A stretch of 64,000 bases of DNA from Nitrosococcus wardiae (GCF_004421105.1 NZ_CP038033.1:1383659-1447658); one strand, 5' to 3'. Shown: positions 40,391 to 50,314, numbered from the stretch's first letter. Program-made: numbers and translations. The notes: a model not told the origin generated them from the sequence alone.

Positions 40391-42214
40391 CTAGCCCGGA
40401 GCAAACCACTTTTTGATTTCGTTCTTTGGTAATGTTTGCCAGGGAGGTTTAACTTTAAGGTCTGGTTTGTTCTGATAAAGATCTTCCAATTCTCGAAGAA
40501 GAGCATTCATTTCTTGTAAGGAGGGAGAGGCTATTGTGGGCGCTGGATACCGCTCTGTAAAGCTAAGGATGATTTCCTTTAAGAGGGTTTCCTCAAGCTT
40601 ATCTTGTTGCTGCTCGGTTAATTGGGTAAGCAAGGCAGGCAGCCATTGTTCCAGGTTAAATTCTCGGAGAGAAGCAGGTATTTCCCGAAGAACAACAACA
40701 TTAGGCCCTAGCCGATGTAGCCCAAAACCGAGTGCTAATAGTTCAGAGGTATGTTGTTCTGTCCATTCTGCTTGCTGAGGAGAGACCTTGAAAGTGAGAG
40801 GGAGCAGTAAAGGCTGTCGGGTGATATGATCTCTGGCATAGGCAGCACGTAGGCGCCTTTGGGCTAAGTGGGCGTGAGCCGTAGGAAGGTCAACTAGCAC
40901 TAATCCTTGGTCGTTTTCTGCGAGCAGATAGCGTCCGAGGACAAACGCCTGGGCTTGGCCAAGCAATGATGACTTATGGTGGTTTACTTTGCGGGAAAGG
41001 GTACGGCTCCTCCTTGGGTAAAGGCCATAGTTCTCCGCGGCTTCTGCTATAGGAAAGGCCCTCTCAAGCCGGCCTTGGTGGGGAATGCCAAGGAACTTTG
41101 GTGGAGGGTCCTGATTGATTTGCTGAGAACAAATTGGGACCTCCAAAGGAGACCCGCAAGGGGCGTCCCCTGGAAGGCGGGTCTCCATAGCTGGCCAAGG
41201 CGTCCCTGTTGAGTCAGCTTGTTCTAGTATTTCGGTTAAAGTGCGAACAATAAAACCATGAACTTGCCGGGCTTCTCGAAACCGGACCTCATTTTTGGCG
41301 GGGTGGGCATTGACATCTACTTGGCTGGGGGGCAACTCTAGATAGAGTAAATAGGCTGGGTGGCGTCCTTGAGGAAGGCGGTTGCCATAGGCTTGGCGAG
41401 TCGCATGAGTCAACAACCGGTCTCGAACCATGCGCTGGTTGACGTAGACGTACTGGAGGTCAGTTTGACTACGGCAGAATTCAGGATGCCCTAACCAACC
41501 CCACAGGCGCAGTCCTGCTGTCTCCCGCTTAAAATATAAACTATGCTCTGTAAAAGCCTGTCCGCAGATCTTGGCAATCCGTTTTAGCTGGTCAGGGGAG
41601 CGGAGGCAGGAAGGCAAGGTAAAAAGAGGACGGCGATTATAGCTTACCCGGAAGCTTACCTCGAAGTGACTGAGGGCCAGCCGTTCTAGGGTAGCACGCA
41701 GGTGCATAAACTCTGTTTTTTCTCCCCGGAGAAAGCGCCGTCGGGCGGGGGTGTTGTAAAATAAATCACGGACTTCGACGGTAGTGCCAACGGGATGAGC
41801 CACGGGTTGGGCTGTGGTATTTTCCCGAAGGCACCAGCCGTATTCCGCATTGACCACTCGGGAGCTGAGGCTGAGGTGGGAAACCGCTCCAATGCTTGCC
41901 AAGGCTTCGCCGCGAAAACCTAGGGTGGTGATGTTAAGTAATTGCTCTTGCTGGTGGATTTTACTAGTCGCGTGGGACCTTAAAGCCAGGTTCAGATCCT
42001 CAGGATGAATGCCGCAACCGTCATCACGAACTTGGATTAGCCCAATTCCCCCTGCCGCACTTTCGATCTCAATGCGTTGCGCCCCGGCATCCAAGGCGTT
42101 TTCCACCAGTTCCTTGAGCACTGAAGCGGGGCGCTCCACTACCTCGCCGGCGGCAATCTGATTAGCCAGGGCGGAGGACAGAAGTTGAATACGGGGAAGG
42201 GAAGAATCTGTCAT
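40391..42214 (-). CDS. mutL: DNA mismatch repair protein MutL
   Basis: 607 residues from ATG 42214. The GHKL ATPase N-domain has IAAGEVVERPASVLKELVEN, DDGCGIHPEDL and TLGFRGEALASIGAV. The C-terminal dimer domain lacks the endonuclease motif DQHAxxERxxYE; the equivalent place reads VLVDLPTAHAHLAQRRL. A non-nicking MutL fits an organism that nicks with MutH, encoded at 8387. MutL bridges MutS and MutH. It is separated from amiB/C by a 265-base gap. Confidence 0.95.
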   Translation of the reverse strand: MTDSSLPRIQLLSSALANQIAAGEVVERPASVLKELVENALDAGAQRIEIESAAGGIGLIQVRDDGCGIHPEDLNLALRSHATSKIHQQEQLLNITTLGFRGEALASIGAVSHLSLSSRVVNAEYGWCLRENTTAQPVAHPVGTTVEVRDLFYNTPARRRFLRGEKTEFMHLRATLERLALSHFEVSFRVSYNRRPLFTLPSCLRSPDQLKRIAKICGQAFTEHSLYFKRETAGLRLWGWLGHPEFCRSQTDLQYVYVNQRMVRDRLLTHATRQAYGNRLPQGRHPAYLLYLELPPSQVDVNAHPAKNEVRFREARQVHGFIVRTLTEILEQADSTGTPWPAMETRLPGDAPCGSPLEVPICSQQINQDPPPKFLGIPHQGRLERAFPIAEAAENYGLYPRRSRTLSRKVNHHKSSLLGQAQAFVLGRYLLAENDQGLVLVDLPTAHAHLAQRRLRAAYARDHITRQPLLLPLTFKVSPQQAEWTEQHTSELLALGFGLHRLGPNVVVLREIPASLREFNLEQWLPALLTQLTEQQQDKLEETLLKEIILSFTERYPAPTIASPSLQEMNALLRELEDLYQNKPDLKVKPPWQTLPKNEIKKWFAPG

Positions 42215-42479
42215 GGGAAGCAGGAATATCCTCAAAAGCATTTCCCGTTTAATTTAGACTTAAGGAACTTGGGGCCGGGATGATAAAATACGCTGTCAAT
42301 CCGTCCGTTCCTGGGGCGGGCGTTCACCGGTCTGCGTGGGTCCATCGGACCCAGGGCCTTTGCCGCCGACGCTGCCCTAAGCCCGGCTAGGCTCCCTCTA
42401 AATGGGAACCGCTATAGTTCTTGGAGCGACCTAAAAGCCTTCGTCCTGAGTATAGCAAAGGGTGGGGAGTGTTGGGGGG

Positions 42480-43820
42480 CTAAGGAATGAGTAAGATCTC
42501 CCCCTCCTTTATGCGGTCGCCTTCAAGGCCATTGACTAAGCGCAGTTGATTGAGATTCACGTCATAGTGCTGGGCAACCTCAGAGAGGGTATCGCCACGG
42601 CTGATAATATGGCGCCGTCGGGCAAGCAGGGTACCTGGCAGAGGGTTGCTGTAGAAATAGCGGCGGACGCCATCCATCATGGCTTTAGCTAGTCTCCGCT
42701 GGTGGTGTCGGCTGCGCAGTTTACGCTCTTCATGGGGGTTGGAAATGAAGGCGGTTTCTACCAGCACCGAAGGGACGTCTGGAGATTTGAGTACGGCAAA
42801 ACCCGCATGTTGTACATTTCGATTATGGACTTGACTGACTTTCCCGAGGCCAGCGAGGATCGCCGCGGCGGTTCCAAGGCTTGCTTCGCGGGTGGAGGTT
42901 TGAGATAAATCAAGTAGCACTTGGGCTAAAAGATCGCCCTTGTCATTCAAGCTCACGCCACCGATGAGATCCGATTCATTTTCCTTTTTGGCTAGATAGC
43001 GCGCTGCTTCACTGCTTGCCCCTTTTTCTGAGAGGACATAGACGGAGGCACCGCGAGCCTTAGGATGAGTGAAAGCGTCAGCGTGGATAGAAATAAAAAG
43101 ATCGGCTTTGTGTTGGCGGGCCTCATTGATCCGCTCTCTCAGACCGACGTAGTAATCGCCGTTGCGGATCATTATTGGATGCATGCCGGGTTCTCGTTCC
43201 ACCAGCCGGGCTAATTCCCGAGCGATGGCCAGTACCACCTTCTTTTCTTGGGTTCCCTGAGGGCCGATGGCGCCTGGATCTTCACCCCCATGACCGGCGT
43301 CAATCGCAATCACAACATCCCGAAGTTTCTCCCTGTTGACAGAGGCCACTTCTTTGGTTGGTTTTGCTGGTTTTACCAGCTTTTGCGGAGGCTTTTTAAT
43401 TTCGGTTGGGGTTAAATCAATGACCAGGCGATGACCATGCTTTTTATAGGGTTTTAGTAAAAAGCTTTTGGGACGTGCGGCATGGGTTAGATCGAGCACC
43501 ACTCGCAGGATGCCATTGTTCTTGTCGGCGCTACGGAGTCCACGGAGTAAATCACTGTTAAAGCGACGGTTAGGAAGGGGTTGGGCTAGGCGAGTATTGG
43601 CCAGATCAATCACAATCCGGTGGGGTTTTGTTAGGGTAAAAACCCGATGTTGAGCAGGGGCGCTTAAATCGAAGACGAGTCGAGTTTTTTCCGCGGCAGG
43701 CCACACCCGCACTCCCTGCACCTGGGTCTTAGCAAAGGCTAGGACAGGTGCGAGGCAAAGTAATAATTGACACGCTATTCTTCTCACGATAACTGAAATA
43801 TCGACTATTTTAGAACCCAT
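42480..43820 (-). CDS. N-acetylmuramoyl-L-alanine amidase (AmiB/AmiC type)
   Basis: 446 residues from ATG 43820, which follows an AGGTGGG site. It has a signal peptide (VRRIACQLLLCLAPVLAFA), an AMIN domain (about 30-135), and a zinc amidase_3 domain with IAIDAGHGGEDPGA, SIHADAF and the catalytic Glu in SVLVETAFISN. A C-terminal LysM (ISRGDTLSEVAQHYDVNLNQ) ends the protein. It cleaves septal peptidoglycan and is normally activated by EnvC or NlpD at division. It sits in the tsaE-amiB-mutL order familiar from gammaproteobacteria. Confidence 0.95.
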   Translation of the reverse strand: MGSKIVDISVIVRRIACQLLLCLAPVLAFAKTQVQGVRVWPAAEKTRLVFDLSAPAQHRVFTLTKPHRIVIDLANTRLAQPLPNRRFNSDLLRGLRSADKNNGILRVVLDLTHAARPKSFLLKPYKKHGHRLVIDLTPTEIKKPPQKLVKPAKPTKEVASVNREKLRDVVIAIDAGHGGEDPGAIGPQGTQEKKVVLAIARELARLVEREPGMHPIMIRNGDYYVGLRERINEARQHKADLFISIHADAFTHPKARGASVYVLSEKGASSEAARYLAKKENESDLIGGVSLNDKGDLLAQVLLDLSQTSTREASLGTAAAILAGLGKVSQVHNRNVQHAGFAVLKSPDVPSVLVETAFISNPHEERKLRSRHHQRRLAKAMMDGVRRYFYSNPLPGTLLARRRHIISRGDTLSEVAQHYDVNLNQLRLVNGLEGDRIKEGEILLIP

Positions 43821-43901
43821 CTTTAATCCCACCTGGCTAGGATGGAATAAGTTTATTTTTCTTTGTTTTTTTATAGATAGGATTTGTTTTTGTCAAGTTT
43901 T

Positions 43902-44375
43902 CTAGAAACTAATTTCAGTTTTAAGGTGGTGGAGCAACTGCTTTCCCCGTTCCGTCCTAGCTTCTAAACGGGCTAACCGGCTCTGGGTTCCCTTGTATTC
44001 CAGAGTCACCTGGAGATCGGGAAGCGGCAGCAAGCTTGCCCCCCGCTCCGGCCATTCCACAAGGCAGATAGCCTCCGGGCTGAAATAATCTTGAATACCC
44101 ATGAATTCCAGCTCTTGTGGATCGCTTAAACGATAGAGATCAAAGTGATACAGCTGCCGTTGGCCCACAGTATAGGGTTCTACTAGGGTATAAGTGGGGC
44201 TCTTGACCGCACCTTGGTGTCCAAGGGCTTGCAGGAAGCCCCGGGCAAGTGTGGTTTTCCCTACGCCCAAGGTTCCAATGAGGAATATAACCACCCCTGT
44301 TTTCTCACAGGTACGGGCCAAGTGGGCACCTAGGGCGAGTGTGGCCTCCTTACCAGTTAAGGTGATCTCAACCAT
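43902..44375 (-). CDS. tsaE: tRNA threonylcarbamoyladenosine biosynthesis protein TsaE
   Basis: 157 residues. The Walker A P-loop is FLIGTLGVGKTTLARGFLQAL, then SPTYTLVEPY, the LYHFDLYRLSDPQELEFMG block and VEWPERG. It is the ATPase partner of TsaD/TsaB in t6A formation. Start ATG 44375 overlaps the nnr stop (TAATG), so the two are translationally coupled. The order nnr-tsaE-amiB-mutL is conserved in gammaproteobacteria. Confidence 0.95.
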   Translation of the reverse strand: MVEITLTGKEATLALGAHLARTCEKTGVVIFLIGTLGVGKTTLARGFLQALGHQGAVKSPTYTLVEPYTVGQRQLYHFDLYRLSDPQELEFMGIQDYFSPEAICLVEWPERGASLLPLPDLQVTLEYKGTQSRLARLEARTERGKQLLHHLKTEISF

Positions 44376-45865
44376 TAGCTAATTTGGAGGTTGGCTAGAC
44401 GCCGCAGATAGAACATCAAATCTCCAGCTAGCAGTCCCCGTTCACCCCCTTCGCGGGCAGCGCGATCGCCAGCCATGGCATGGATTGTGACTCCAAGATG
44501 AGCTGCTTCGCTGAGGGTAAGGCCTTGGGCCAGGAGGCCGGCGATAGCTCCCGAGAGGACGTCTCCCATGCCCCCACTGGCCATCCCGGGGTTGCCTGCT
44601 GTGCACAGTCCCAGTGATTGACGACCTGCGCATACCAGGGTCCCATGGCCCTTGAGGACAGCAACCCCACGGTAGCGTTGATGCAGGTTACGGACGGCAC
44701 CAAAGCGGTTCGCCTGTATTTCCTCAGTATTGCAACCTAGTAACCGGGATGCTTCGCCGGGGTGGGGGGTGATGATCCAATGATCATGCTGGCGAGGCTG
44801 TTTAGCCAAGAGGTTAAGGGCATCAGCATCGACCACTAGGGGATGGGTGGTGTTCAGGGCCTCATTGAGCATCATTTGGCCCCAAGTCCCTTGACCTAGG
44901 CCTGGACCAATCACAATAACTGTGGCCCGTTGCAGCAAGGGCTTGAGATCCTCTGGGCTTTCCACCCCATAGCACATCAACTCTGGGCGGGCCATGTTGA
45001 GTAGAGAAGCATGCTGCCCTCGGGTAGCAATACTGACCAGCCCTGCTCCTACTCGATAAGCGGCTTCTCCTGCCATGCGGGCGGCTCCTGGCATCCCTTG
45101 TTCCCCGCCGATAATCAGAACGTGGCCATAATCGCCCTTGTGCCCCGCCCGGGCACGGGGGGGCAATTTAGCAATTCTTTCCTCAAGGATAATGCGGTAG
45201 GCAGAAGGGGTGACTTGCGTATAGACTTCAGGGGGGATCCGCAGGGAGTCAAAAGCAATCTCGCCACAGTAATCGGGACCCAGATGGGTGAATAGGCCTT
45301 GTTTGAGACCCACGAAGGTGGCGGTCACTTGGGCTTTGACTGCAGTTCCTAAGATGCTTCCCGTATCGGCATGGAGGCCAGAAGGAATATCGATGGAAAG
45401 TACCGGGTGTCCAGAGGCATTGATGGCATGGATAGCATCAGCCCAGGGGCCAGCGACTTCGCGACTGAGCCCAGTACCGAAAATGGCATCTGCCACCACA
45501 TCTGCAGAGTGGAGTGCTTGGGGTTGGAAGGGAAGGATTTTCATTCCGTTATCGAGCAGAGTTTGCCGGGCAGCGCGGGCATCGGCGCTGAGTTTGTCAG
45601 CATCGCCGACCTGATAGACTGTCACATACATTTCAGCTTTGCGGGCCAAGCGGGCAAGGATATAGCCATCGCCGCCGTTGTTGCCAACCCCGCAGATAAC
45701 TACTAAGCGTTGAGCCTGAGGCCAGTGCTTACGTAGCTGTTCCAGGGTGGCCATACCGGCCCGTTCCATTAGCGTGGTACCCGAAATCCCAAACTCTTCA
45801 ATAGTTCGTCGGTCCAATTCGCGTACTTGGGCAGCAGTGTACAAGGCAAGGGGCAGAATGGCCAT
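44375..45865 (-). CDS. nnr: Bifunctional NAD(P)H-hydrate epimerase / ADP-dependent dehydratase
   Basis: 496 residues. The N-terminal YjeF_N domain (about 1-215) has ICGVGNNGGDGYILARLA and the VVADAIFGTGLSREV block with SIDIPSGLHADTG. The C-terminal carbohydrate-kinase-like domain has GEQGMPGAARMAGEAAYRVGAG, VIGPGLGQG and the dehydratase motif NPGMASGGMGDVLSG. It repairs hydrated NADH and NADPH. Its C-terminus overlaps the tsaE start. It is divergent from queG, with a palindromic element between them. Confidence 0.95.
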   Translation of the reverse strand: MAILPLALYTAAQVRELDRRTIEEFGISGTTLMERAGMATLEQLRKHWPQAQRLVVICGVGNNGGDGYILARLARKAEMYVTVYQVGDADKLSADARAARQTLLDNGMKILPFQPQALHSADVVADAIFGTGLSREVAGPWADAIHAINASGHPVLSIDIPSGLHADTGSILGTAVKAQVTATFVGLKQGLFTHLGPDYCGEIAFDSLRIPPEVYTQVTPSAYRIILEERIAKLPPRARAGHKGDYGHVLIIGGEQGMPGAARMAGEAAYRVGAGLVSIATRGQHASLLNMARPELMCYGVESPEDLKPLLQRATVIVIGPGLGQGTWGQMMLNEALNTTHPLVVDADALNLLAKQPRQHDHWIITPHPGEASRLLGCNTEEIQANRFGAVRNLHQRYRGVAVLKGHGTLVCAGRQSLGLCTAGNPGMASGGMGDVLSGAIAGLLAQGLTLSEAAHLGVTIHAMAGDRAAREGGERGLLAGDLMFYLRRLANLQIS

Positions 45866-45897
45866 TTTGGTTACCTCTATTAAGCTGTAATTTTAAA

Positions 45898-46066
45898 ATT
45901 AAGTATCTCAGTAAAAGTTTTGAAGTATTCCGGGAGCGAGCCGGTGGCGTGGAGCCAGGGGACAGGGAAGTCCCCGCCAACCCTTTTTTCAGGGAGGAAA
46001 AACGGGTTTGCGGAACACCACCGGCTCGCTCCTAAAACACCTTATATCTTATTCATAGGTACTTAA
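45898..46066. repeat. Long palindromic element between nnr and queG
   Basis: The outer ends ATTAAGTA(T/C)CT are inverted repeats. The inner GGAGCGAGCCGGTGG (45933-45947) is perfectly complementary to CCACCGGCTCGCTCC (46018-46032). The loop contains further hairpins (GGGGAC-AGGGAA-GTCCCC; AACCC...GGGTT). The whole 169-bp unit can fold into one cruciform and has no ORF. This is a MITE-like or extragenic palindromic repeat; no second copy is in the window. It occupies most of the gap between the divergent genes, so any promoter is on its edges. Confidence 0.6.
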
Positions 46067-46187
46067 TAGGCAATAGTGTTTTTGCAGCTGTTGGCTTAGT
46101 GGAAATTTATGGGCTAAAGGGCTGTTCTACACCGAGCTGTCCTGGGAATCCAGCCTATTTTTAGCAGAGATGGGTATCATAGACATC

Positions 46188-47291
46188 ATGTATGGAAGGG
46201 AAAACAGAGCACTGGACCTTAATGCCCTGGCCGCTGATATCAAGCAATGGGGCCATAAATTGGGTTTTCAGCACCTAGGTATTACAGATATTGCGCTAGG
46301 GGAGGCAGAAAAACATTTGCTGGATTGGCTTCAGGCTGGACGCCACGGAGAAATGGCCTATATGGCCCGGCATGGTCTCAAGCGTACTCGGCCCGCGGAG
46401 TTGGTGCCGGGAACCGTTCGAGTCATCTCGGCGCGGATGGATTATTGGCCCGAGGCGGATAATAATCCTTGGCATATTTTGGAAGATGATTCCCTCGGTT
46501 ATATTTCCCGCTATGCTTTGGGACGAGACTATCATAAGGTCTTGCGGAAACGACTCCAACAATTGGCAAAACAAATTGAGGCGGCTATCGGGCCTTTTGG
46601 CTACCGGGTTTTTAGTGACAGTGCGCCAGTGATGGAAAAGGCTTTGGCAGAAAAAGCAGGGCTAGGCTGGGTGGGTAAGCATACCAATCTGCTGGCCCGT
46701 GATGCTGGGTCATGGTTCTTTCTTGGGGAAATCTATACCGATTTACCCTTGCCACCGGATTCCGCCACTACCAGCCATTGCGGGACTTGTCAGGCTTGTA
46801 TCGATATCTGTCCTACCCAGGCGATTGTGGCTCCCTACCAATTAGATGCGCGGCGTTGCATTTCCTATCTGACTATTGAACTGCGTGGCTCTATTCCAGA
46901 GCCCTTACGACCTTTGATTGGCAACCGGATCTACGGCTGTGACGACTGTCAGCTCGTTTGCCCCTGGAATCGTTATGCCCAGGTGACGAGAGAGAAGGAT
47001 TTTAGTCCTCGTCATAAATTGGCCGCCCCTCAATTGTTGGATTTGTTTGCCTGGAGCGAGGAAGAGTTTCTATCCCGTACTGAAGGTTCGGCGATTCGCC
47101 GAGTCGGTTATCTGGGTTGGCTGCGCAATATTGCTGTGGCACTGGGCAATGCTGCGCCCCATCCTCACATTATCCGCGCCCTCCAAGCCCGTGCCGATCA
47201 CCCCTCGGCTCTAGTGCGGGAGCACGTGGCCTGGGCCTTAAAGGAGCAAGTCCGCAAAAGTAGCGCTGCCACCCCAGGGGGAGAGGATTAA
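46188..47291 (+). CDS. queG: Epoxyqueuosine reductase QueG
   Basis: 367 residues from ATG 46188; ATG 46170 adds six. It has a cobalamin-binding N-terminal half ([23 protein letters not shown]), [23 protein letters not shown], and two 4Fe-4S clusters: [16 protein letters not shown] and [15 protein letters not shown]-terminal HEAT-like helical region follows. It performs the last step of queuosine synthesis in tRNA. The 3' end overlaps the convergent orn gene by four bases. Confidence 0.95.
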   Translation: MYGRENRALDLNALAADIKQWGHKLGFQHLGITDIALGEAEKHLLDWLQAGRHGEMAYMARHGLKRTRPAELVPGTVRVISARMDYWPEADNNPWHILEDDSLGYISRYALGRDYHKVLRKRLQQLAKQIEAAIGPFGYRVFSDSAPVMEKALAEKAGLGWVGKHTNLLARDAGSWFFLGEIYTDLPLPPDSATTSHCGTCQACIDICPTQAIVAPYQLDARRCISYLTIELRGSIPEPLRPLIGNRIYGCDDCQLVCPWNRYAQVTREKDFSPRHKLAAPQLLDLFAWSEEEFLSRTEGSAIRRVGYLGWLRNIAVALGNAAPHPHIIRALQARADHPSALVREHVAWALKEQVRKSSAATPGGED

Positions 47292-47839
47292 CCTGGCAAG
47301 CGAAAGAAATGGGCTCGATAGTAAGCCAATTCCTGGATGGATTCCCGGATATCGGCTAAGGCGAGATGAGCGCTTTCCTTCTTGAAACCTTTGGCAATCT
47401 CTGGTGCCCAACGTTTGGCAAGCTCCTTAATGGAACTGACATCCAAGTTACGGTAGTGAAAGTAGGCTTCTAGCCTAGGCATGTAGCGGGCGAGAAAACG
47501 TCGATCCTGGCAAATGCTGTTGCCACACAGGGGGGAGCTATTGGCAAGGGTGTGTTGGCTGAGGAATTCCAGGGTGCGTTGTTCCGCTGTTGCCTCATTG
47601 ATAAGGCTGTGGCGTACTCGCTCAACTAGACCGGATTTGGTATGTTGTCGTGTATTCCATTCGTCCATGTTGTCGAGGATGGCGTCGTTTTGATGGATGG
47701 CGAACACCGGGCCTTCCTCGATAATATTAAGGTCACTATCCGTGACTACGGTAGCGATCTCGAGAATGACATCCTGAGTCGTATCAAGACCGCTCATTTC
47801 TAGGTCTAACCAGATCAAGTTGGGGGGATCCTGAGCCAT
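47288..47839 (-). CDS. orn: Oligoribonuclease
   Basis: 183 residues from ATG 47839 ([19 protein letters not shown]); the open frame begins 10 codons earlier. DEDDh motifs are [12 protein letters not shown], then [18 protein letters not shown], and the C-terminal [14 protein letters not shown]. It degrades 2-5 nt RNAs and pGpG, the product of c-di-GMP hydrolysis by EAL enzymes such as the protein at 37461. It is convergent with queG, and the ends overlap by four bases. Confidence 0.95.
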   Translation of the reverse strand: MAQDPPNLIWLDLEMSGLDTTQDVILEIATVVTDSDLNIIEEGPVFAIHQNDAILDNMDEWNTRQHTKSGLVERVRHSLINEATAEQRTLEFLSQHTLANSSPLCGNSICQDRRFLARYMPRLEAYFHYRNLDVSSIKELAKRWAPEIAKGFKKESAHLALADIRESIQELAYYRAHFFRLPG

Positions 47840-47923
47840 AGTTGCCAATTGCTGTGTAATCACTTGCACCGCATTCTACCAGAAGCTAACCTCCTTCACA
47901 GGTTTTAATTTAAGATAATTGCT

Positions 47924-49171
47924 ATGAATACTTACAGTTTCTTATTTTTAGTTTTTGTTGGTTTGATGCTGGGCTTAGAGCTATGGCTGGCACGTCGTCA
48001 GCTTCGCCACGTGAGGTTACACCGGGGGCGGGTTCCGCCGCCTTTTGAGGATCATATTTCCCTAGCTGCGCACCAGAAGGCGGCTGACTATACGGTGGCT
48101 AAGCTTCGGCTAGGTATTGCGAGCGAGGTCTTCGGCATCCTGGTGTTGTTGTTCTGGACCTTAGGGGGGGGATTGGCTTGGCTCGATGGCTTCTGGCGAA
48201 ATTGGGGTTGGAGTGAGCTTGGCACTGGGGTTGCCGTACTCCTCAGCTTTGTCTTTATCGGGGCTATGATTGAGTTGCCGCTAAGGATTTATCGGATTTT
48301 TGTGCTAGAACAGCGTTTTGGTTTTAATCGGACCACGGGGCGTTTATTCCTACAGGATCTCTTCAAGCAAGGGGTGCTGATATTCATGCTGGGTATTCCT
48401 ATTGCGGCCGGCGCTCTCTGGCTCATGGGACATGCAGGGGGCTACTGGTGGTTTTCTCTATGGTTGGCATGGTTAAGCCTTGCCGTGTTCATGATGTGGG
48501 CTTATCCTGCTTTTATTGCGCCTCTTTTCAATACTTTTACTCCCCTGGCGGATGAGGATCTCAGGCATCGGGTCGAGGATTTGCTGTCCCGCTGTGGCTT
48601 TAAAAGCCAAGGCATTTTTGTGATGGACGGCTCGCGCCGCTCTGGACATGGCAACGCCTATTTCACGGGGCTTGGAAGCAACAAGCGTATCGTCTTTTTT
48701 GATACCCTCTTAGAATCCCTCGATCCCGATCAAATTGAGGCTGTATTGGCCCATGAACTCGGTCATTTTAAGCGTCACCATATTTTCAAAAATCTCCTGG
48801 TTATGGCTATGCTTAGCCTTGGGGGGCTAGCCTTGTTAGGCTGGTTGAGTGCCCAACCCGCGTTCTATCAGAGCTTAGGGGTGAACCAACCTTCCAACTA
48901 TATGGCTTTGGCGCTGTTTATGTTAGTGACGCCAGTATTGACCTTTTTTCTACATCCTTTATTGGCCTATATTTCTCGCCGTTATGAGTTTGAAGCGGAT
49001 GAGTTTGCCGCTAAGATGGCCAACAGCCAGGCTTTGGTCCAGGCGCTAGTAAAGCTCTATAAAGAAAATGCAAGTACCTTAACCCCCGATCCTATTCACT
49101 CGGCGGTTTATGATTCCCATCCACCTGCGCCGGTGCGGCTGGCGCATCTTCAGACCCATGGCGCGAATTAG
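47924..49171 (+). CDS. M48 family (Ste24/CAAX prenyl protease-like) membrane metallopeptidase
   Basis: 415 residues with about seven membrane helices. The zinc motif is HELGHFKRHH at about residue 279, with the third ligand Glu in RRYEFEADEFAA near residue 350. An N-terminal peptidase_M48_N-type membrane domain (RIFVLEQRFGFNR, FLQDLFKQG) makes it Ste24-like rather than HtpX-like. Bacteria lack prenylated CAAX proteins, so the role is probably membrane-protein quality control; this is inference. The gene overlaps the following cytochrome gene by 14 bases. Confidence 0.9.
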   Translation: MNTYSFLFLVFVGLMLGLELWLARRQLRHVRLHRGRVPPPFEDHISLAAHQKAADYTVAKLRLGIASEVFGILVLLFWTLGGGLAWLDGFWRNWGWSELGTGVAVLLSFVFIGAMIELPLRIYRIFVLEQRFGFNRTTGRLFLQDLFKQGVLIFMLGIPIAAGALWLMGHAGGYWWFSLWLAWLSLAVFMMWAYPAFIAPLFNTFTPLADEDLRHRVEDLLSRCGFKSQGIFVMDGSRRSGHGNAYFTGLGSNKRIVFFDTLLESLDPDQIEAVLAHELGHFKRHHIFKNLLVMAMLSLGGLALLGWLSAQPAFYQSLGVNQPSNYMALALFMLVTPVLTFFLHPLLAYISRRYEFEADEFAAKMANSQALVQALVKLYKENASTLTPDPIHSAVYDSHPPAPVRLAHLQTHGAN

Positions 49172-49472
49172 GGTCATTCGCGCCTGGAGTTGGAGTCTCT
49201 GGATATTTTGTCTAGGGGCAAATTCCCTTTGGGCAGCAGATACTGAACAGGGCAAAATTCTTCACGATAAGGCATGCATCACCTGTCATGCTTCCCTGAT
49301 GAAGGGTCATCCTTCTTTGATATATACCCGTGAGGATCGTCGCATTCAGTCTCTGGCCGCCCTGAGGAAGCGGGTACAGCGTTGTAGTGTGGCGGCGGGG
49401 GTGGATTGGTCCCAGGAAGCCCTAGAGGATGTTATCGCCTATCTTAACCAATCCTATTATCATTTCCGATAA
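49158..49472 (+). CDS. Small periplasmic monoheme cytochrome c-like protein
   Basis: 104 residues from ATG 49158, overlapping the protease gene. A signal peptide (VIRAWSWSLWIFCLGANSLWA) is followed by the heme-binding motif CITCH (C-x-x-C-H) at about residue 40. The C-terminal helix LEDVIAYLNQSYYHF is typical of small class I cytochromes. The distal Met ligand could be one of the Met residues after the CITCH block; the exact one is not clear. An electron carrier role in the periplasm is likely, partner unknown. Confidence 0.85.
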   Translation: MARIRVIRAWSWSLWIFCLGANSLWAADTEQGKILHDKACITCHASLMKGHPSLIYTREDRRIQSLAALRKRVQRCSVAAGVDWSQEALEDVIAYLNQSYYHFR

Positions 49473-49480
49473 GGAAAGGT

Positions 49481-50314
49481 CTATGTGAAGAGGGCAAGGA
49501 CTTCGTTCACCGGGGCCCGTTGATCGCCCTTGCAACTGATAAAGCGAGTTACCGAAAAGCCTATTAATTGGGCATTGCGGTAAGCTTGGCGGGTAGACGG
49601 GGTGTCATGATTGGAAATTAAAACGGGAATTCCCCGTTTGGCAAGCCGTTCCGCGTTTTGAGACAATGCTTCTTGCTCTTTGGGACCAAAGGAATGACCG
49701 CTATAGTGAGTGAAGCGGGCGGTGCCGCTTAAGGGCACATAAGGCGGGTCGGCATAGATCACGGTGCCGTGTCTAGCTCGTGCAAAGACTTTTCGGAAAT
49801 CCAGGCAAGTAAATTTAGCTTGTCGTGCTTTGAGGTGGAAGGCCGCCATCTCCTTACGCGGAAAATAAGGCCGTTTATAACGACCGAAGGGGACATTAAA
49901 CACACCGGAGGCGCTGTAGCGGCAAAGACCATTGTAGCCGTGACGGTTTAAGTAGACAAAAAGCGCGGCTTTCTCAGCAGGATCATCGGTAATATTGAAG
50001 CGGGTTCGTAACCTATAGTAAGTCTCAGGCGTATTGTGGCGGGGGGTGAAAAAGCTGCCCGCATAGTGGATAAAATCTTTGCCTTCTTGTTGCAGGATTT
50101 GATAAAGCGTAATGAGGTCAGGATTAATATCATTCACCAGATAGCGTTCATATTCCGTGTTGAGAAAAAGCGCTGCCGATCCTGCAAAAGGTTCAATGAG
50201 ACGCTTTCCTTGGGGAAGTACCTGAATAATCTGGGCTAAAAGGCGATATTTGTTCCCCGCCCACTTCAGGAAGGGGCGTTGGTATCCCCCACCCGAAGCG
50301 TTATCTGAGGACAT
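49481..50314 (-). CDS. dam: DNA adenine methylase (GATC-type)
   Basis: 277 residues from ATG 50314; ATG 50332 adds six. Dam-family motifs in order are RPFLKWAGNKYRLL, IEPFAGSAALFLNTEYERYLVN, LNRHGYNGLCRYSASGVFNVPFG, and the catalytic DPPY in VIYADPPYVPLSGTARFTHY. It methylates adenine in GATC. With MutH and MutL also in this window it supports methyl-directed mismatch repair. It converges with the cytochrome gene. No cognate restriction gene lies next to it, which argues for an orphan housekeeping methylase. Confidence 0.93.
   Translation of the reverse strand: MSSDNASGGGYQRPFLKWAGNKYRLLAQIIQVLPQGKRLIEPFAGSAALFLNTEYERYLVNDINPDLITLYQILQQEGKDFIHYAGSFFTPRHNTPETYYRLRTRFNITDDPAEKAALFVYLNRHGYNGLCRYSASGVFNVPFGRYKRPYFPRKEMAAFHLKARQAKFTCLDFRKVFARARHGTVIYADPPYVPLSGTARFTHYSGHSFGPKEQEALSQNAERLAKRGIPVLISNHDTPSTRQAYRNAQLIGFSVTRFISCKGDQRAPVNEVLALFT

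Noticed and set aside
42242-42479. 6S RNA or other known housekeeping RNA
   Set aside because: No match by eye to the conserved parts of 6S, SRP, tmRNA or RNase P RNA; kept only as a weak candidate finding.
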